A DNA stretch of 64,000 nt from Rhodovulum sp. Its GTDB lineage: Bacteria > Pseudomonadota > Alphaproteobacteria > Rhodobacterales > Rhodobacteraceae. Positions 7,984-16,781 of the stretch are shown here, in pieces. The position numbers and the translations under genes were made by a program. The stretch is from assembly GCA_002706605.1 (NCBI GenBank), contig PALT01000038.1:1-64000 (forward strand), in the 5' to 3' direction. Under the pieces are notes generated by a model. That model was not told the origin of the DNA. It saw nothing but the letters and a program-made list of their open reading frames with translations, and ran no database searches. Position 1 is the first letter of the stretch, and each line of letters begins with the position of its first letter.

Positions 7984-8532
7984 ATGTTCAAACGCATCGT
8001 TGTTGCACTGATTGCATTTTTTGCACTGATCACGATGTATGGGTTCGCAGACCACTACGGCTCTCGCTACGCGTCTTGGCGCGCATTGTCCTCAGAACAT
8101 GTTTTCGATGCCGCGCAGCAGTACGTCGAGCGGGAGTACATCAACACGAAGAGTTACGACGCAAGCGAAATCATTCCGGTCTGCGTTTACGCTGTGACCT
8201 GCGATGATGTTTGGGCACGTCTGGCCATTGTTGATGATCCTGATCAATTCGATTTCGATGCCCTAAAACGGCGCATCTGGGCGCGTCGGTTTAAAGGAAC
8301 ATGCCAAGGTCAAACTGCGAACTTGGGACTGCATGTGCTACACTCACAAGGTAGCCATAGACCTGGGGATGATCTCCCCATTTGGAATTTCTACGGTGAC
8401 AGCTTTACGAGCACAAGAGACAGACACTGGTTCTTCGGCGGGGCGTTCAGTGTGGAGCCGTGGGAGCGTTGCTCAATAGATCGCGCTGCATATCTGATCG
8501 AAAACGGCGAACTTGTGCGGAACCCGAACTGA
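7984..8532 (+). CDS. Uncharacterised protein with one N-terminal membrane helix
   Basis: About 182 aa from the ATG at 7984, with AGGGTGG upstream. A longer frame back to 7900 has no hydrophobic lead and looks non-coding. A single hydrophobic helix (RIVVALIAFFALITMYG) near residues 4-20 is a membrane anchor or uncleaved signal. The rest is soluble, with four Cys in the exported part (VCVYAVTCDD, GTCQG, ERCS) that could form disulfides. I do not recognise a family. Its G+C is visibly lower than its neighbours' and it stands alone behind a tRNA, which hints at acquisition. Confidence 0.6.
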   Translation: MFKRIVVALIAFFALITMYGFADHYGSRYASWRALSSEHVFDAAQQYVEREYINTKSYDASEIIPVCVYAVTCDDVWARLAIVDDPDQFDFDALKRRIWARRFKGTCQGQTANLGLHVLHSQGSHRPGDDLPIWNFYGDSFTSTRDRHWFFGGAFSVEPWERCSIDRAAYLIENGELVRNPN

Positions 8533-8642
8533 AATCCCAATATGCCTCGCTGTGCCGACAAAGGTGCGGCGCAAATGAATAACGTCCACACACCGCTTGC
8601 ACCGAACACGCCAGCATTGCGATCCGATCAGCCAAGGCGCCA

Positions 8643-8690
8643 CTGTCCGCAGCGCGGACAGGCGGCTGTTCTCCCTCGATGGGAGGACAG
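8643..8690. terminator. Two tandem hairpins between convergent genes
   Basis: Hairpin 1: CTGTCCGC (8643-8650), loop AGC, GCGGACAG (8654-8661), perfect. Hairpin 2: CTGTTCTCCC (8666-8675), loop of 5, GGGAGGACAG (8681-8690), with one G-U pair. They lie between convergent genes ending at 8532 and 8711. There is no T-run on either strand, so a bidirectional roadblock or 3'-end stabiliser is as likely as a classical terminator. Confidence 0.4.
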
Positions 8691-8710
8691 ACGCCCCCGG
8701 CTAAACCGGA

Positions 8711-9634
8711 TCAGGCGCACGCGGCCTCAACCGCCAGACGCGCCATCTCAACCGCGGCCTCGCGTGTGGCGGCGACGGCGATGAAGCGTCCGTTGTGACA
8801 GAACTTGGCGCCAACCACTCCGCTTGCCGCCTCAAGGTCCGCGTCGGTCAGACCCGCCCACGCCTCGGGCAGGTCGGCGCGGTTTTCAAACGATCCGCCC
8901 TCTTTGCGGATGGTGGTCACGGCCCAATCGCCGCCATCGCGCGGATGGATCACGAACAACAGGTGATCGGCCCCCGCATCCACCACGGCCGCGCGAAACG
9001 GCATCCCCATCGGCAGTTCCAGAACCGCGCCCTCACCCGCTGCGACAATCGCCTCGGTCACCATGGCGTGGGCGCGCCGTTTGGCGGCCTTGCCCTTGAT
9101 CGACGCCTCGACAAAGGCGCGTGCAACCGGCAGCGCGGCCATGAACGCCGCATCATCCGCCCCCGCACCGCGATCATCGAACTGCGGCTTCAGTGTCTCC
9201 AGCAACACCGGCAGGGTCAGACCGGCCAGCGCCCCCGCCTCGGACGGGTTCATGGCCCCGTTGTCGATCAAATCGACCGGCAGGACAAACCCGCGATCAA
9301 AGCTCTGGTGGATGTCGTCCAGATGCGCCTCGGGCACGTCCATCGCCCGCAGGTAATCGCGCCCGTACTGCGCCCAGATCAACCCGAATGAGCTATAGGG
9401 CTGGCCATCTTCACGCAGGGGATTGGGGCGTTGGTGGTGATCGAAAATCCCCGCCTCGGCGTCAAAAGCGCGCCCCACGTCATAGATGATCTTGCCCGCG
9501 CCCGGCGTGGTCCATGCCCCGTCACGGGTCCGGATCAACTCGGCGTCCGGAAACAGCCGCGTCAGGATGACCGAAGACAACAGTTCATCGGCGTGAAAAC
9601 CGCCGGAATGGGTGACGAGGTGCGTGATGGTCAT
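8711..9634 (-). CDS. MYG1-family metal-dependent hydrolase (UPF0160)
   Basis: 307 aa. Near the N-terminus HSGGFHADELLS, then DVG and IFDHHQR give the DHH-like metal ligands of the MYG1/UPF0160 family, whose eukaryotic member is a nuclear and mitochondrial 3'-5' RNA exonuclease. The start at 9634 gives MTITHLVTHSGGFHAD, which fits the family; a longer open frame upstream is Pro/Gly-rich and unlikely. AAGGCGG lies upstream. It stands alone between a convergent orphan gene and a divergent hydrolase. The bacterial function is not established; cytoplasmic location is expected. Confidence 0.8.
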   Translation of the reverse strand: MTITHLVTHSGGFHADELLSSVILTRLFPDAELIRTRDGAWTTPGAGKIIYDVGRAFDAEAGIFDHHQRPNPLREDGQPYSSFGLIWAQYGRDYLRAMDVPEAHLDDIHQSFDRGFVLPVDLIDNGAMNPSEAGALAGLTLPVLLETLKPQFDDRGAGADDAAFMAALPVARAFVEASIKGKAAKRRAHAMVTEAIVAAGEGAVLELPMGMPFRAAVVDAGADHLLFVIHPRDGGDWAVTTIRKEGGSFENRADLPEAWAGLTDADLEAASGVVGAKFCHNGRFIAVAATREAAVEMARLAVEAACA

Positions 9635-9801
9635 CGGTCCGCCTTGGGGCCAGAGGAAAAGAAACGGGCGACCGCACGGGCCGCCCTGTGAATTCGGCGG
9701 CACACTAGGCCGAGTCCCCTGCACGTTTCAATGCGAAAACCCGCGTTTGTTTGCCGCGCGGGGATCGGATATGCCGGTGTGGGAATAAGGGAACCAACGC
9801 C

Positions 9802-10689
9802 ATGACCACCGACCACACAACACCGACAGAACGCGCTTGGGATATCGACGGGCTGCGCCTGACGGGGCTGGAGTGGGGACCTGCGGATGGGGTGCCGGTC
9901 TTGGCCCTGCACGGGTGGATGGATCACGGTGACAGTTTCGCACAACTTGCCCCGCGCCTGACGGGGTGCCGCGTCGTCGCGCTTGACCTGTCAGGTCAGG
10001 GGCACAGCGCACATCGCGCCCCCCATGCGACCTATAACATCTGGGATGACCTGCCCCAGATCGCGGGGCTGCTGGATCAACTGGGCTGGGATCTCTGCGT
10101 GATGCTGGGCCATTCGCGGGGCGCAAATATCAGCGCCCTCTTCGCCGCCGCCCTGCCCGAGCGCGTGTCGGCCTTTATCGCGCTTGATTCCATCGCGACC
10201 GAGCCGACCGGCGATGATTGTGTCACGACCCTGCGCGCCTTTGTCACCCAAACGCGAATGCAACTGGACCGCAGTAGCGGGCGCCGGTTTGACAGCATGG
10301 ACGACTACATCGCCCGCCGCACGCGTCAGGGGAATTCGACCGCGTCCGCCATGGCACTGGCCCCGCGCGCGCTGACGGAGGATGGGGACGCTGTGCGCCT
10401 CAACGCCGACATGCGCCTGTTCGCCAGTTCGGCGATGAAGCTGACCGAGGACGACGTGAACGCCGTTCTGCGCGCGATCAAATGTCCGGTTCTGAACATC
10501 TGGGCCAAGGACGGGATCAAGGCGCATCGTCCGAAACTACAGGCCCTTGCCGCGCGTGCGCCCGACCTGATCGCAAGCTATGAGGCGGTCGAACTGCCCG
10601 GTGATCACCATTTCCATATGGACGCGGATGTGGCCGGACAGATGGCACCGGTGATCGACGCCTTTCTGACCCGCCACGCCATCGCCTAA
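9802..10689 (+). CDS. Alpha/beta hydrolase (SERHL-like)
   Basis: 295 aa from the ATG at 9802; the upstream frame from 9751 looks untranslated. The oxyanion motif LALHGWMDHGDSF lies near residues 35-47, the nucleophile is Ser105 in GHSRGA, and the catalytic His region is GDHHFHMD near the C-terminus. The HGWMDH pattern is shared with serine-hydrolase-like and epoxide-hydrolase-related enzymes. Its stop overlaps the stop of the convergent FAD oxidase by four bases. No substrate can be assigned. Confidence 0.75.
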   Translation: MTTDHTTPTERAWDIDGLRLTGLEWGPADGVPVLALHGWMDHGDSFAQLAPRLTGCRVVALDLSGQGHSAHRAPHATYNIWDDLPQIAGLLDQLGWDLCVMLGHSRGANISALFAAALPERVSAFIALDSIATEPTGDDCVTTLRAFVTQTRMQLDRSSGRRFDSMDDYIARRTRQGNSTASAMALAPRALTEDGDAVRLNADMRLFASSAMKLTEDDVNAVLRAIKCPVLNIWAKDGIKAHRPKLQALAARAPDLIASYEAVELPGDHHFHMDADVAGQMAPVIDAFLTRHAIA

Positions 10690-12098
10690 CCGCCCAGAAC
10701 CGCCCCCGGGTTCAACAGGTTCAACGGGTCCATCTGCGCCTTTAGCCCGCGCATCAGGGCCAGTTCCGCATCACTGCGGCTGTGCCCGATCCAATGCGCC
10801 TTGATCCGGCCAATACCATGCTCGGCCGTGACGGACCCGCCATAATCGCGCAGCAGATCATAAATCGCGGCCTCAATCGCGTGCTCGGCTGCACGGCTGC
10901 CATCGTGGCCAACCAACAGATGCACGTTTCCATCCCCGACATGACCGACCTTTAGAACACCGTTCACATCCGGCATGTCGGCCAGAACCGTATCCGTTGC
11001 ATCGCAAAAATGACCTAGGGCGGAGGGGGACAGACCGATGTCGAAATTGATGTGATGGCCAAAGTCGGGATCGACCTCGCCCACGGCCTCACGCAGGGAC
11101 CAAAGCGCGCGCATCTCGGCCACGGATTGGGCCAATACCCCGTCTTGGACGAGGTCGCGCTCAAACAGGTCGGCAAAGAATACCTCAACCTCATCCGCGC
11201 TGCCGTCCTCGCTCTCGACCTCTAGCATCAGGTAAAACCCGTGCCGCCCATCCAACGGCGATTGGGCGAGGGTCGTCGCGTGACAGACGAAATCCCAATA
11301 GTCGGGCCACATGCCCTCAAACGCGGTGATGCGCGTGCCGAACCTGTCGCGCGCCGCCCCGAGACAGGACAAGGCTGCCCCATGATCGCGCAACGCCAGC
11401 AGGGCAAGCGCGCGACCAGGCACATGTCGGCGCAATTGCAAGACCGCCTGCGTGACAATGCCCAAGGTGCCCTCTGACCCGATGAACAGGTGCTTTAGGT
11501 CGAAACCCGCGTTGTCCTTGACCGTTTTGCCAAGGCGCGAAATCACCGACCCATCCGCCAGAACCGCCTCTAGCCCCAGAACATTCGCCCGCGTCATCCC
11601 GTGTTGCAGCACACGGATACCACCCGCGTTGGTCGCAATCGTTCCGCCAATCGTGGCCGTGCCGCGCGCGCCGATGTCCACGGGATATTCCAACCCGACC
11701 TCAAGCGCGGCATTCTGCACGGTCTCAAGCGGGGTGCCTGCCATCACGGTGATCGTCATCGCCTCAGGGTCCAGTTCGACAATGCCGGTCATCCGCTCGC
11801 TGGACAGAACAATCGCCCCGTCAGCGCCACAAGAACCACCCGATAGGCCCGTCCGCCCGCCCTGTGGCACGACGGCCAAACGGTGCCTTGTGCACAGGCG
11901 CAGAACCTCGGCCACCTCACCCGTACTGTGGGGCCGCACGACCGCCAAAGGCAGAGCGCCGGTCAAACCCGACTGATCCGAGGCATAGCGCGCGCAATCG
12001 GCGGGATCGGTCAAAACCGCACGTTCCCCCAAGGCGCAAAGCAGCTCTGCAATCGCCGCCGAACGGTCACTGACGTGTTGAATGTCGGTTTGGTCCAT
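10686..12098 (-). CDS. FAD-linked oxidase, GlcD / D-2-hydroxyacid dehydrogenase type
   Basis: 470 aa. The N-terminal PCMH-type FAD domain carries VVPQGGRTGLSGGS, and IGGTIATNAGGIRVLQHG near residues 150-170. The C-terminal cap has GHVGDGNVHLLVGH and ends with TAEHGIGR and LNPGAVLGG, as in GlcD, D-lactate (cytochrome) and D-2-hydroxyglutarate dehydrogenases. It oxidises a D-2-hydroxy acid to the 2-oxo acid; which acid cannot be read from sequence. It is divergent from a LysR gene 48 bases away, so it is a likely target of that regulator. Confidence 0.85.
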   Translation of the reverse strand: MDQTDIQHVSDRSAAIAELLCALGERAVLTDPADCARYASDQSGLTGALPLAVVRPHSTGEVAEVLRLCTRHRLAVVPQGGRTGLSGGSCGADGAIVLSSERMTGIVELDPEAMTITVMAGTPLETVQNAALEVGLEYPVDIGARGTATIGGTIATNAGGIRVLQHGMTRANVLGLEAVLADGSVISRLGKTVKDNAGFDLKHLFIGSEGTLGIVTQAVLQLRRHVPGRALALLALRDHGAALSCLGAARDRFGTRITAFEGMWPDYWDFVCHATTLAQSPLDGRHGFYLMLEVESEDGSADEVEVFFADLFERDLVQDGVLAQSVAEMRALWSLREAVGEVDPDFGHHINFDIGLSPSALGHFCDATDTVLADMPDVNGVLKVGHVGDGNVHLLVGHDGSRAAEHAIEAAIYDLLRDYGGSVTAEHGIGRIKAHWIGHSRSDAELALMRGLKAQMDPLNLLNPGAVLGG

Positions 12099-12146
12099 CT
12101 ATGATGCGCTCCTTGACGCTTGGCTATCCGTCCACGGGAGAAATCT

Positions 12147-13067
12147 ATGCCGCCCAGTATGTTGCTCGGCCGCCTGCCCGGCCTGAGGCACTTTATCGAG
12201 GTTGCCCAACTGGGGTCGTTTCGCGCCGCGGCGGACCGGCTGCATGTGGCCCCTTCGGCGGTCAGCAAGCAGATCAAAAACCTTGAACTGGCGTTGGACG
12301 TGGAACTGTTCCGCCGTGATCGCGGTCGGGCGGGTCTGGAACTGACCGAGGCAGGGGAAATCTTGCTCTATCGCTGTGCGTCGGTGGTGAATGAGCTGAC
12401 CATCGCGCGCGATGAAATCGACCAGTTGCAGGGCCTGCAACGGGGCCACCTGCGTCTGGGCGTGAACGAGGTTCTGGCCTCTGACCTGTTGCCCGGTATT
12501 TTGCGGGACATGACCTACAACCACCCCGGTCTGAAATTCACGATCATCGTCGAGAACACCCAAGACATCGTCAAACGCATGCGCGACGGGGATATCGACA
12601 TCGCGCTGGGGTACAACTTTCCGTCCTCCGAGGACCTTGAAACGCTGGCGACCCTGCAACGGCGCACTTATGTGATCGCCGCGTTGGACCATCCGCTGGC
12701 AAAGCTGCGCAAGATTTCCCTGACCGAGCTGGAGGGCGAGAAATTCATCTTTCCCGACCATTCGATCCAGTTGCGCCAGATGATCGAAGACGCCTTGGTG
12801 CGCAATGGCGTCACCGTGCGTGAGGTGATGGCGACGAACAGCTTTACCCTGCTGCGTCAAATGGTCGAAGCGGGCGTCGGCACCAGCATCGTAATCGGTC
12901 GTTTCCTGCAATTGCGGCGCGAAAAGATCGCCTTTATCGAACTGGAAACGCCCCCATTCGAGACCAAACCGATGTCCTGCGTGCGCCTTGCGGGACGCAC
13001 GCCGACCACCTCGTCCGAGGCCTTTGCCGCGTCGATCAAAACGCTGTTCGCGCAATATGGCGGCTAG
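12147..13067 (+). CDS. LysR-family transcriptional regulator
   Basis: 306 aa. The N-terminal winged helix-turn-helix reads FIEVAQLGSFRAAADRLHVA and then PSAVSKQIKNLE; a periplasmic-binding-like effector domain follows from about residue 90. The ATG at 12147 has GGGAG 7 bases upstream; a TTG at 12120 is in frame but lacks support. It is divergent from the FAD oxidase and converges on the ureide-type operon with a 5-base gap. Likely targets are the FAD oxidase and possibly the operon at 13073-23056. Effector unknown. Confidence 0.88.
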   Translation: MPPSMLLGRLPGLRHFIEVAQLGSFRAAADRLHVAPSAVSKQIKNLELALDVELFRRDRGRAGLELTEAGEILLYRCASVVNELTIARDEIDQLQGLQRGHLRLGVNEVLASDLLPGILRDMTYNHPGLKFTIIVENTQDIVKRMRDGDIDIALGYNFPSSEDLETLATLQRRTYVIAALDHPLAKLRKISLTELEGEKFIFPDHSIQLRQMIEDALVRNGVTVREVMATNSFTLLRQMVEAGVGTSIVIGRFLQLRREKIAFIELETPPFETKPMSCVRLAGRTPTTSSEAFAASIKTLFAQYGG

Positions 13068-13072
13068 GCCCG

Positions 13073-13810
13073 TCATCGCGTGGCCAAGGGCGAACGGTTG
13101 TAGTTCTTAAAGATCAGATAGCGCGACGGCACCCGCCCAAGGGCCCCGAACCATTGTGGCACATGCGGCCCCATCCAGATCGCGTCGCCCTCGGTGACCG
13201 GATACCACTGATCGTCCAAACGATAGACCCCGCCCCCATCCAGCAGGAGCAAGCCATGCTCCATGAAATGCGTCTCGACATAGGCCAGCGACGCCCCGGG
13301 TTGAAAGTTCATGATGTTGAATTCGCCATCAAACCCTGCATCGGTCGGCAGCATCTTTTGCACCATCAACCAGTCATCCCCGCGCAGGGGCGTGCCCTCT
13401 ACATCGGCCACATGACCGAACACCGGCGCAGGCACATCGCCGCGTTGTGTGAACCGCCATTCAAACAGAACGAACCGTGTGTCCGCCGGTGCTGTCAGGC
13501 GTGCCGAACTATCCGGCGGCAGAAAGGCGAACCCCTCGGACCACAGGGTCTGCCCCGAGGAAAACCGCACTTCCCCGTGCAGCACAAAGATAAACCGCGC
13601 GATCCCGTCCGGCGCAGGGGCAATGTCATTCAAACCGGATGCCGTGCGCACCAGCCCCATCGCGAATTTCGCGCCCATGTCGGGACTGATCAGATAGGCG
13701 ATCTCGGCACCAGGCCAGTCGGGATCGGTGATCCATTCATGGCTTTCGGGCGTCAACAGCGCGTGGTTGCGGCGAATATCGGAACGGGTTTGGCCGAATT
13801 GGGGGATCAT
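13073..13810 (-). CDS. Bicupin, (S)-ureidoglycine aminohydrolase-like
   Basis: 245 aa with two cupin domains. The C-terminal cupin keeps the Mn ligands of UGlyAH/AllE in exact spacing: Glu179, His181 and His185 (VETHFMEH), and Gln219 (HVPQWF). Known family members convert (S)-ureidoglycine to (S)-ureidoglycolate and ammonia. GGGVYRLDDQWYPVTEGDAIWM is the usual family block. It is the last gene of the minus-strand operon and its start overlaps the M20 gene stop (ATGA). The true substrate here may be ureidoglycine or an analogue. Confidence 0.8.
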   Translation of the reverse strand: MIPQFGQTRSDIRRNHALLTPESHEWITDPDWPGAEIAYLISPDMGAKFAMGLVRTASGLNDIAPAPDGIARFIFVLHGEVRFSSGQTLWSEGFAFLPPDSSARLTAPADTRFVLFEWRFTQRGDVPAPVFGHVADVEGTPLRGDDWLMVQKMLPTDAGFDGEFNIMNFQPGASLAYVETHFMEHGLLLLDGGGVYRLDDQWYPVTEGDAIWMGPHVPQWFGALGRVPSRYLIFKNYNRSPLATR

Positions 13811-14931
13811 TTTTGCTCTCCGCGCGGGGACGTGCCCGCATAGGTCAGGATCAACCCCTTGAGCAGCGCCGCGCGCCGCGCCAACGGGGAAACCAGAATG
13901 TGTTCATCGGGCGAATGCCAGTTGTTGCCGATGGCGCCCAACCCGTCCAACGTCGGAACGCCAGCCGCACAGGTGAAATTCCCGTCACTCCCCCCGCCCG
14001 AGCGGGTCTCGACCATCTGCGCGCCAAGGCCCGCGTTGATCTCGGTCGCGGTGGCCATCATCGACAGGGTTTCGGGGGTACGGGCCAGACAGGGCTTTTC
14101 GATTTCGCCAGACAGAACAATGTTCACGTCAGGGTCTTGGGCACTCAGGGCACGCAACTGTGCCTCAACCGCCGCGCCCAGATCGTCATCGGCAAACCGC
14201 ACGTCGATGTCACAGGCCGCATGCCCCGCGACGACATTGGGTTCGGTCCCGCCACGCACACGACCGACGTTCACCGTCGTGCCCGCGTTCAGGTCCGTCA
14301 TCCCCTCAATTCTGCGAATGGCGCGGGCCAGTTCCAATATGGCCGAGCGACCGTCGCCAAAGGCGGAACCGGCGTGGGACTCACGTCCATAAAAATCCAG
14401 CGTGTATTTCGCGCGCCCCTTGCGAAAGGTGATCACCTCATCCCCCCGCGCGGGTTCAGGGATCAGGGCGGCCCCATGTTTACGTGCTTCATCTTGGATC
14501 AACGCATGTGACGTGGGCGAGCCGATTTCTTCGTCCGAGTTGTAGATCAAAGTCACCGGACCGGACAGGGACGCACCCGACGCCACGATGTCGCGCATCG
14601 CACAGAACGCAAGATACCCGCCGCCCTTCATATCCGCGATGCCGGGGCCGTATTGGCGATCACCGTCGCGGCGAATGGCCACCGATCCCGGCGCGCAGAC
14701 AGTGTCGATGTGGCTGGTGATCAGGACGCCGGGACCGGGGCCACCGGCAAACCGGATGATCAGGTGATCCCCCATGCCATCGCGCCCCGCGACGCGCTCA
14801 ACCTCACCGCCCAGCGGGGCGAAATCCGACGCAATCAGGTCGATCAACCGTCCGATATTGTCGACCGCCCCCGTGGGCGTGTCGATCTCAACCCAGCGCA
14901 TGAGTCCGTTCAGGATATCTTCGCTCTGCAT
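13807..14931 (-). CDS. M20 family metallo-amidohydrolase (carboxypeptidase G2-like)
   Basis: 374 aa, with a di-zinc catalytic domain interrupted by a dimerisation domain. Visible ligands and catalytic residues: His74 and Asp76 (SHIDTV), Asp100 (GIADMKGG), Glu134/Glu135 (NSDEEIGSP), Glu159, and His339 (NNWHSPDEH). The overall pattern is closer to CPG2/ArgE/DapE enzymes than to classical allantoate amidohydrolase AllC, though both are M20. It lies between a NodB-like gene and the UGlyAH-like cupin. Inferred role: hydrolysis of the linear amide or ureide made by ring opening. Confidence 0.82.
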   Translation of the reverse strand: MQSEDILNGLMRWVEIDTPTGAVDNIGRLIDLIASDFAPLGGEVERVAGRDGMGDHLIIRFAGGPGPGVLITSHIDTVCAPGSVAIRRDGDRQYGPGIADMKGGGYLAFCAMRDIVASGASLSGPVTLIYNSDEEIGSPTSHALIQDEARKHGAALIPEPARGDEVITFRKGRAKYTLDFYGRESHAGSAFGDGRSAILELARAIRRIEGMTDLNAGTTVNVGRVRGGTEPNVVAGHAACDIDVRFADDDLGAAVEAQLRALSAQDPDVNIVLSGEIEKPCLARTPETLSMMATATEINAGLGAQMVETRSGGGSDGNFTCAAGVPTLDGLGAIGNNWHSPDEHILVSPLARRAALLKGLILTYAGTSPRGEQK

Positions 14932-14935
14932 CGGA

Positions 14936-15874
14936 TCAGCTCAGGCTATCGGGGTAGTCTTGCCAGATGCTGGGCGTCAGGCGCAGCGTCTGTTCAATCG
15001 GATGCGCTTTGGCCCAATGATCGGCGATCTCTGCCCCCGTTGCGGCCCAAACACCCGGCAATGCCATGGTGTCGCGCAGCATCGTGGCAAGGTTTTCGAA
15101 CCGGTGCCCCCACCCCGAGCGCGCAGGCGACACGCACAGGTTCATGTACCGACCACGCCGGTATTGCGCCGCGACCTCGGCCCGCCAGTTGCGCAAGAGG
15201 GCGGCGGGACGTTCCAGACCCGTGCCCTCGCGCGGGAACATCAGAAAGAACGTATCGTCGAAATGATAGTAATAGGGCAGCGTCAACAGACCCTCGGACC
15301 GGCCTGCGTCACTGACCCAATAATAGGGCGCATCATCCGCCAGACCGTTGCCGAAATAGGCATAGCCCTGATCGCGCAACAGACCGATGGTTGCGTCCGT
15401 GGCGCATCCGGTCGCCGCGCGGTCATCGGGATGGGACAAGGCGTACCACCCCTTGGGGCGCGCACCCGTGGCGGCACTCAGGATCTCGGTCGCGCGTTCG
15501 ATCGCGGCACCCTCGCCCCCGTCGGTGTGGATCGCGGGGTCCTCACCGATCAGACCTTGGGCCGCGATTTCATGCCCCCCAGCCAGAACGCGGTCAACCA
15601 CGTCGGGATAGGCATCGGCCACCAAGGCGGGCGTCGCAAATGTCGCGCGGATACCGAGGTCGGCAAACAGGGTCAGGAACTGATCCAACCCCTCATTCAG
15701 GGCGAAATGCCATGTGGGATAGGCCAGATCCTTGGCCGTGATCCCCTTTCCGGTGGCGGCAGGGTTCAGGTTGACGGTGACCCCAAGGGGCATTTGAACA
15801 CCGTTCGGCCAATGGATATCCGCGTCCCGAATGCCGATTTCGTCGCTGGTGGTGTAGTGGTCTTTCCAAGGCAT
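14936..15874 (-). CDS. NodB/PuuE-like protein with degenerate active site
   Basis: 312 aa, polysaccharide-deacetylase (NodB) fold, related to the neighbouring gene. Where its neighbour has DFDA, this protein has NLNP (35-38). Where the neighbour has the metal motif H-x3-H, it has QGLIG (106-110, within GHEIAAQGLIGED). The usual Asp and His ligands are therefore gone. PuuE allantoinases also lack some NodB metal ligands, so catalysis by another mechanism is possible. Alternatively it is a non-catalytic partner of the neighbouring hydrolase. It lies 4 bases after the upstream gene. Confidence 0.75.
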   Translation of the reverse strand: MPWKDHYTTSDEIGIRDADIHWPNGVQMPLGVTVNLNPAATGKGITAKDLAYPTWHFALNEGLDQFLTLFADLGIRATFATPALVADAYPDVVDRVLAGGHEIAAQGLIGEDPAIHTDGGEGAAIERATEILSAATGARPKGWYALSHPDDRAATGCATDATIGLLRDQGYAYFGNGLADDAPYYWVSDAGRSEGLLTLPYYYHFDDTFFLMFPREGTGLERPAALLRNWRAEVAAQYRRGRYMNLCVSPARSGWGHRFENLATMLRDTMALPGVWAATGAEIADHWAKAHPIEQTLRLTPSIWQDYPDSLS

Positions 15875-15878
15875 GGGC

Positions 15879-16781
15879 TTACTCCGCGCTCGGCGTCATG
15901 GGATGGTTGCTCAGGATGTGTTGGGCCAGCGTGTCACAAGTCGGGAACCACACACCGGGCAGGGTTTTCATCCGCTGGATCAGGCGCTGGATCATGTCGA
16001 CGCGCATGGCGTGCCCCGACACAAACGGGTGCAGCAAGAAGTTCACATAGCCGCCGATCTTGTATTGCTGCTCAAACGCGGCCCACCAGATGTCGAACAC
16101 CTCATCCACGTCCATCACGCGCTGTGCGTTATTGGGCGTGTCGAGCCAGCCAAAGCTGAAATACATCGCGTCATCGAGGGCATAATGAAACGGCAGTTGC
16201 AGGATCGGGTTCTCGCCCGCGCTGTCCAACTCATAAAACGGCATATAGCTTGCCGAGGTGAACGAGTTGTAGACCACCCCCTTGTCGCGCAAGAGCGCGG
16301 GGGTGTGACTGCTGCGGGTGCCGGTAACGGGTTTGCCCGCGAAGTCAGACAGGGCCGCCAAGGTCCGGCTGAGATGCGCGTCCTCAACCACCGGATCGCC
16401 ATAGACCTCATGTTCCCACATGTGATCGGCCAACTCATGCCCGTTTGCCACCACATGGCGCAGAACATCGGGATAGAGTTCGCAAATCCGCCCCGGCGTG
16501 AACAGCGTGACCTTGACGTCTTCGGCGTCGAACATCTCCATGATCCGCCAAACGCCCACACGTCCGCCGAATTCCCCCTTGGCCTTTTGGCCCCACGGTT
16601 CGTTCAGCAACCGGCGCAACAGCATCGCGTCGAAATCCAGCGTAAAGTTCACCGCGATCTTCACGCCTTCGGGATAGGCGAAATCGGGGATTGGGATGCG
16701 ACGGGTGCGTTGGAACCGCGCGGTGTCGATCAGGTGCTGATAGGCCTCGGGGGACGGGGCGATGGTGTCGGCTTGGGTCAT
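15879..16781 (-). CDS. NodB/PuuE-like polysaccharide deacetylase family hydrolase
   Basis: 300 aa. The family includes chitin-oligosaccharide deacetylase NodB, PuuE-type allantoinase and cyclic imide hydrolase. The catalytic Asp is in LDFDAM (Asp49/Asp51) and the metal pair is His120/His124 (DHMWEH). The ATG at 16781 overlaps the expected stop of the upstream racemase (ATGA). Because the racemase is frameshifted, the two reading frames are joined without a stop. Linear cyclic-amide ring opening is the favoured role from context; peptidoglycan or glycan deacetylation is unlikely because there is no signal peptide. Confidence 0.82.
   Translation of the reverse strand: MTQADTIAPSPEAYQHLIDTARFQRTRRIPIPDFAYPEGVKIAVNFTLDFDAMLLRRLLNEPWGQKAKGEFGGRVGVWRIMEMFDAEDVKVTLFTPGRICELYPDVLRHVVANGHELADHMWEHEVYGDPVVEDAHLSRTLAALSDFAGKPVTGTRSSHTPALLRDKGVVYNSFTSASYMPFYELDSAGENPILQLPFHYALDDAMYFSFGWLDTPNNAQRVMDVDEVFDIWWAAFEQQYKIGGYVNFLLHPFVSGHAMRVDMIQRLIQRMKTLPGVWFPTCDTLAQHILSNHPMTPSAE

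Noticed and set aside
7681-8532. tRNA-Arg used as an integration site for a genomic island
   Set aside because: I found no repeat of the tRNA 3' end nearby and no integrase gene; only the lower G+C of one gene remains.
8542-8784. An 80-codon plus-strand ORF between convergent genes
   Set aside because: It covers the two hairpins and the end of the MYG1-like gene, has an Arg/Pro-rich composition and lacks a ribosome site.
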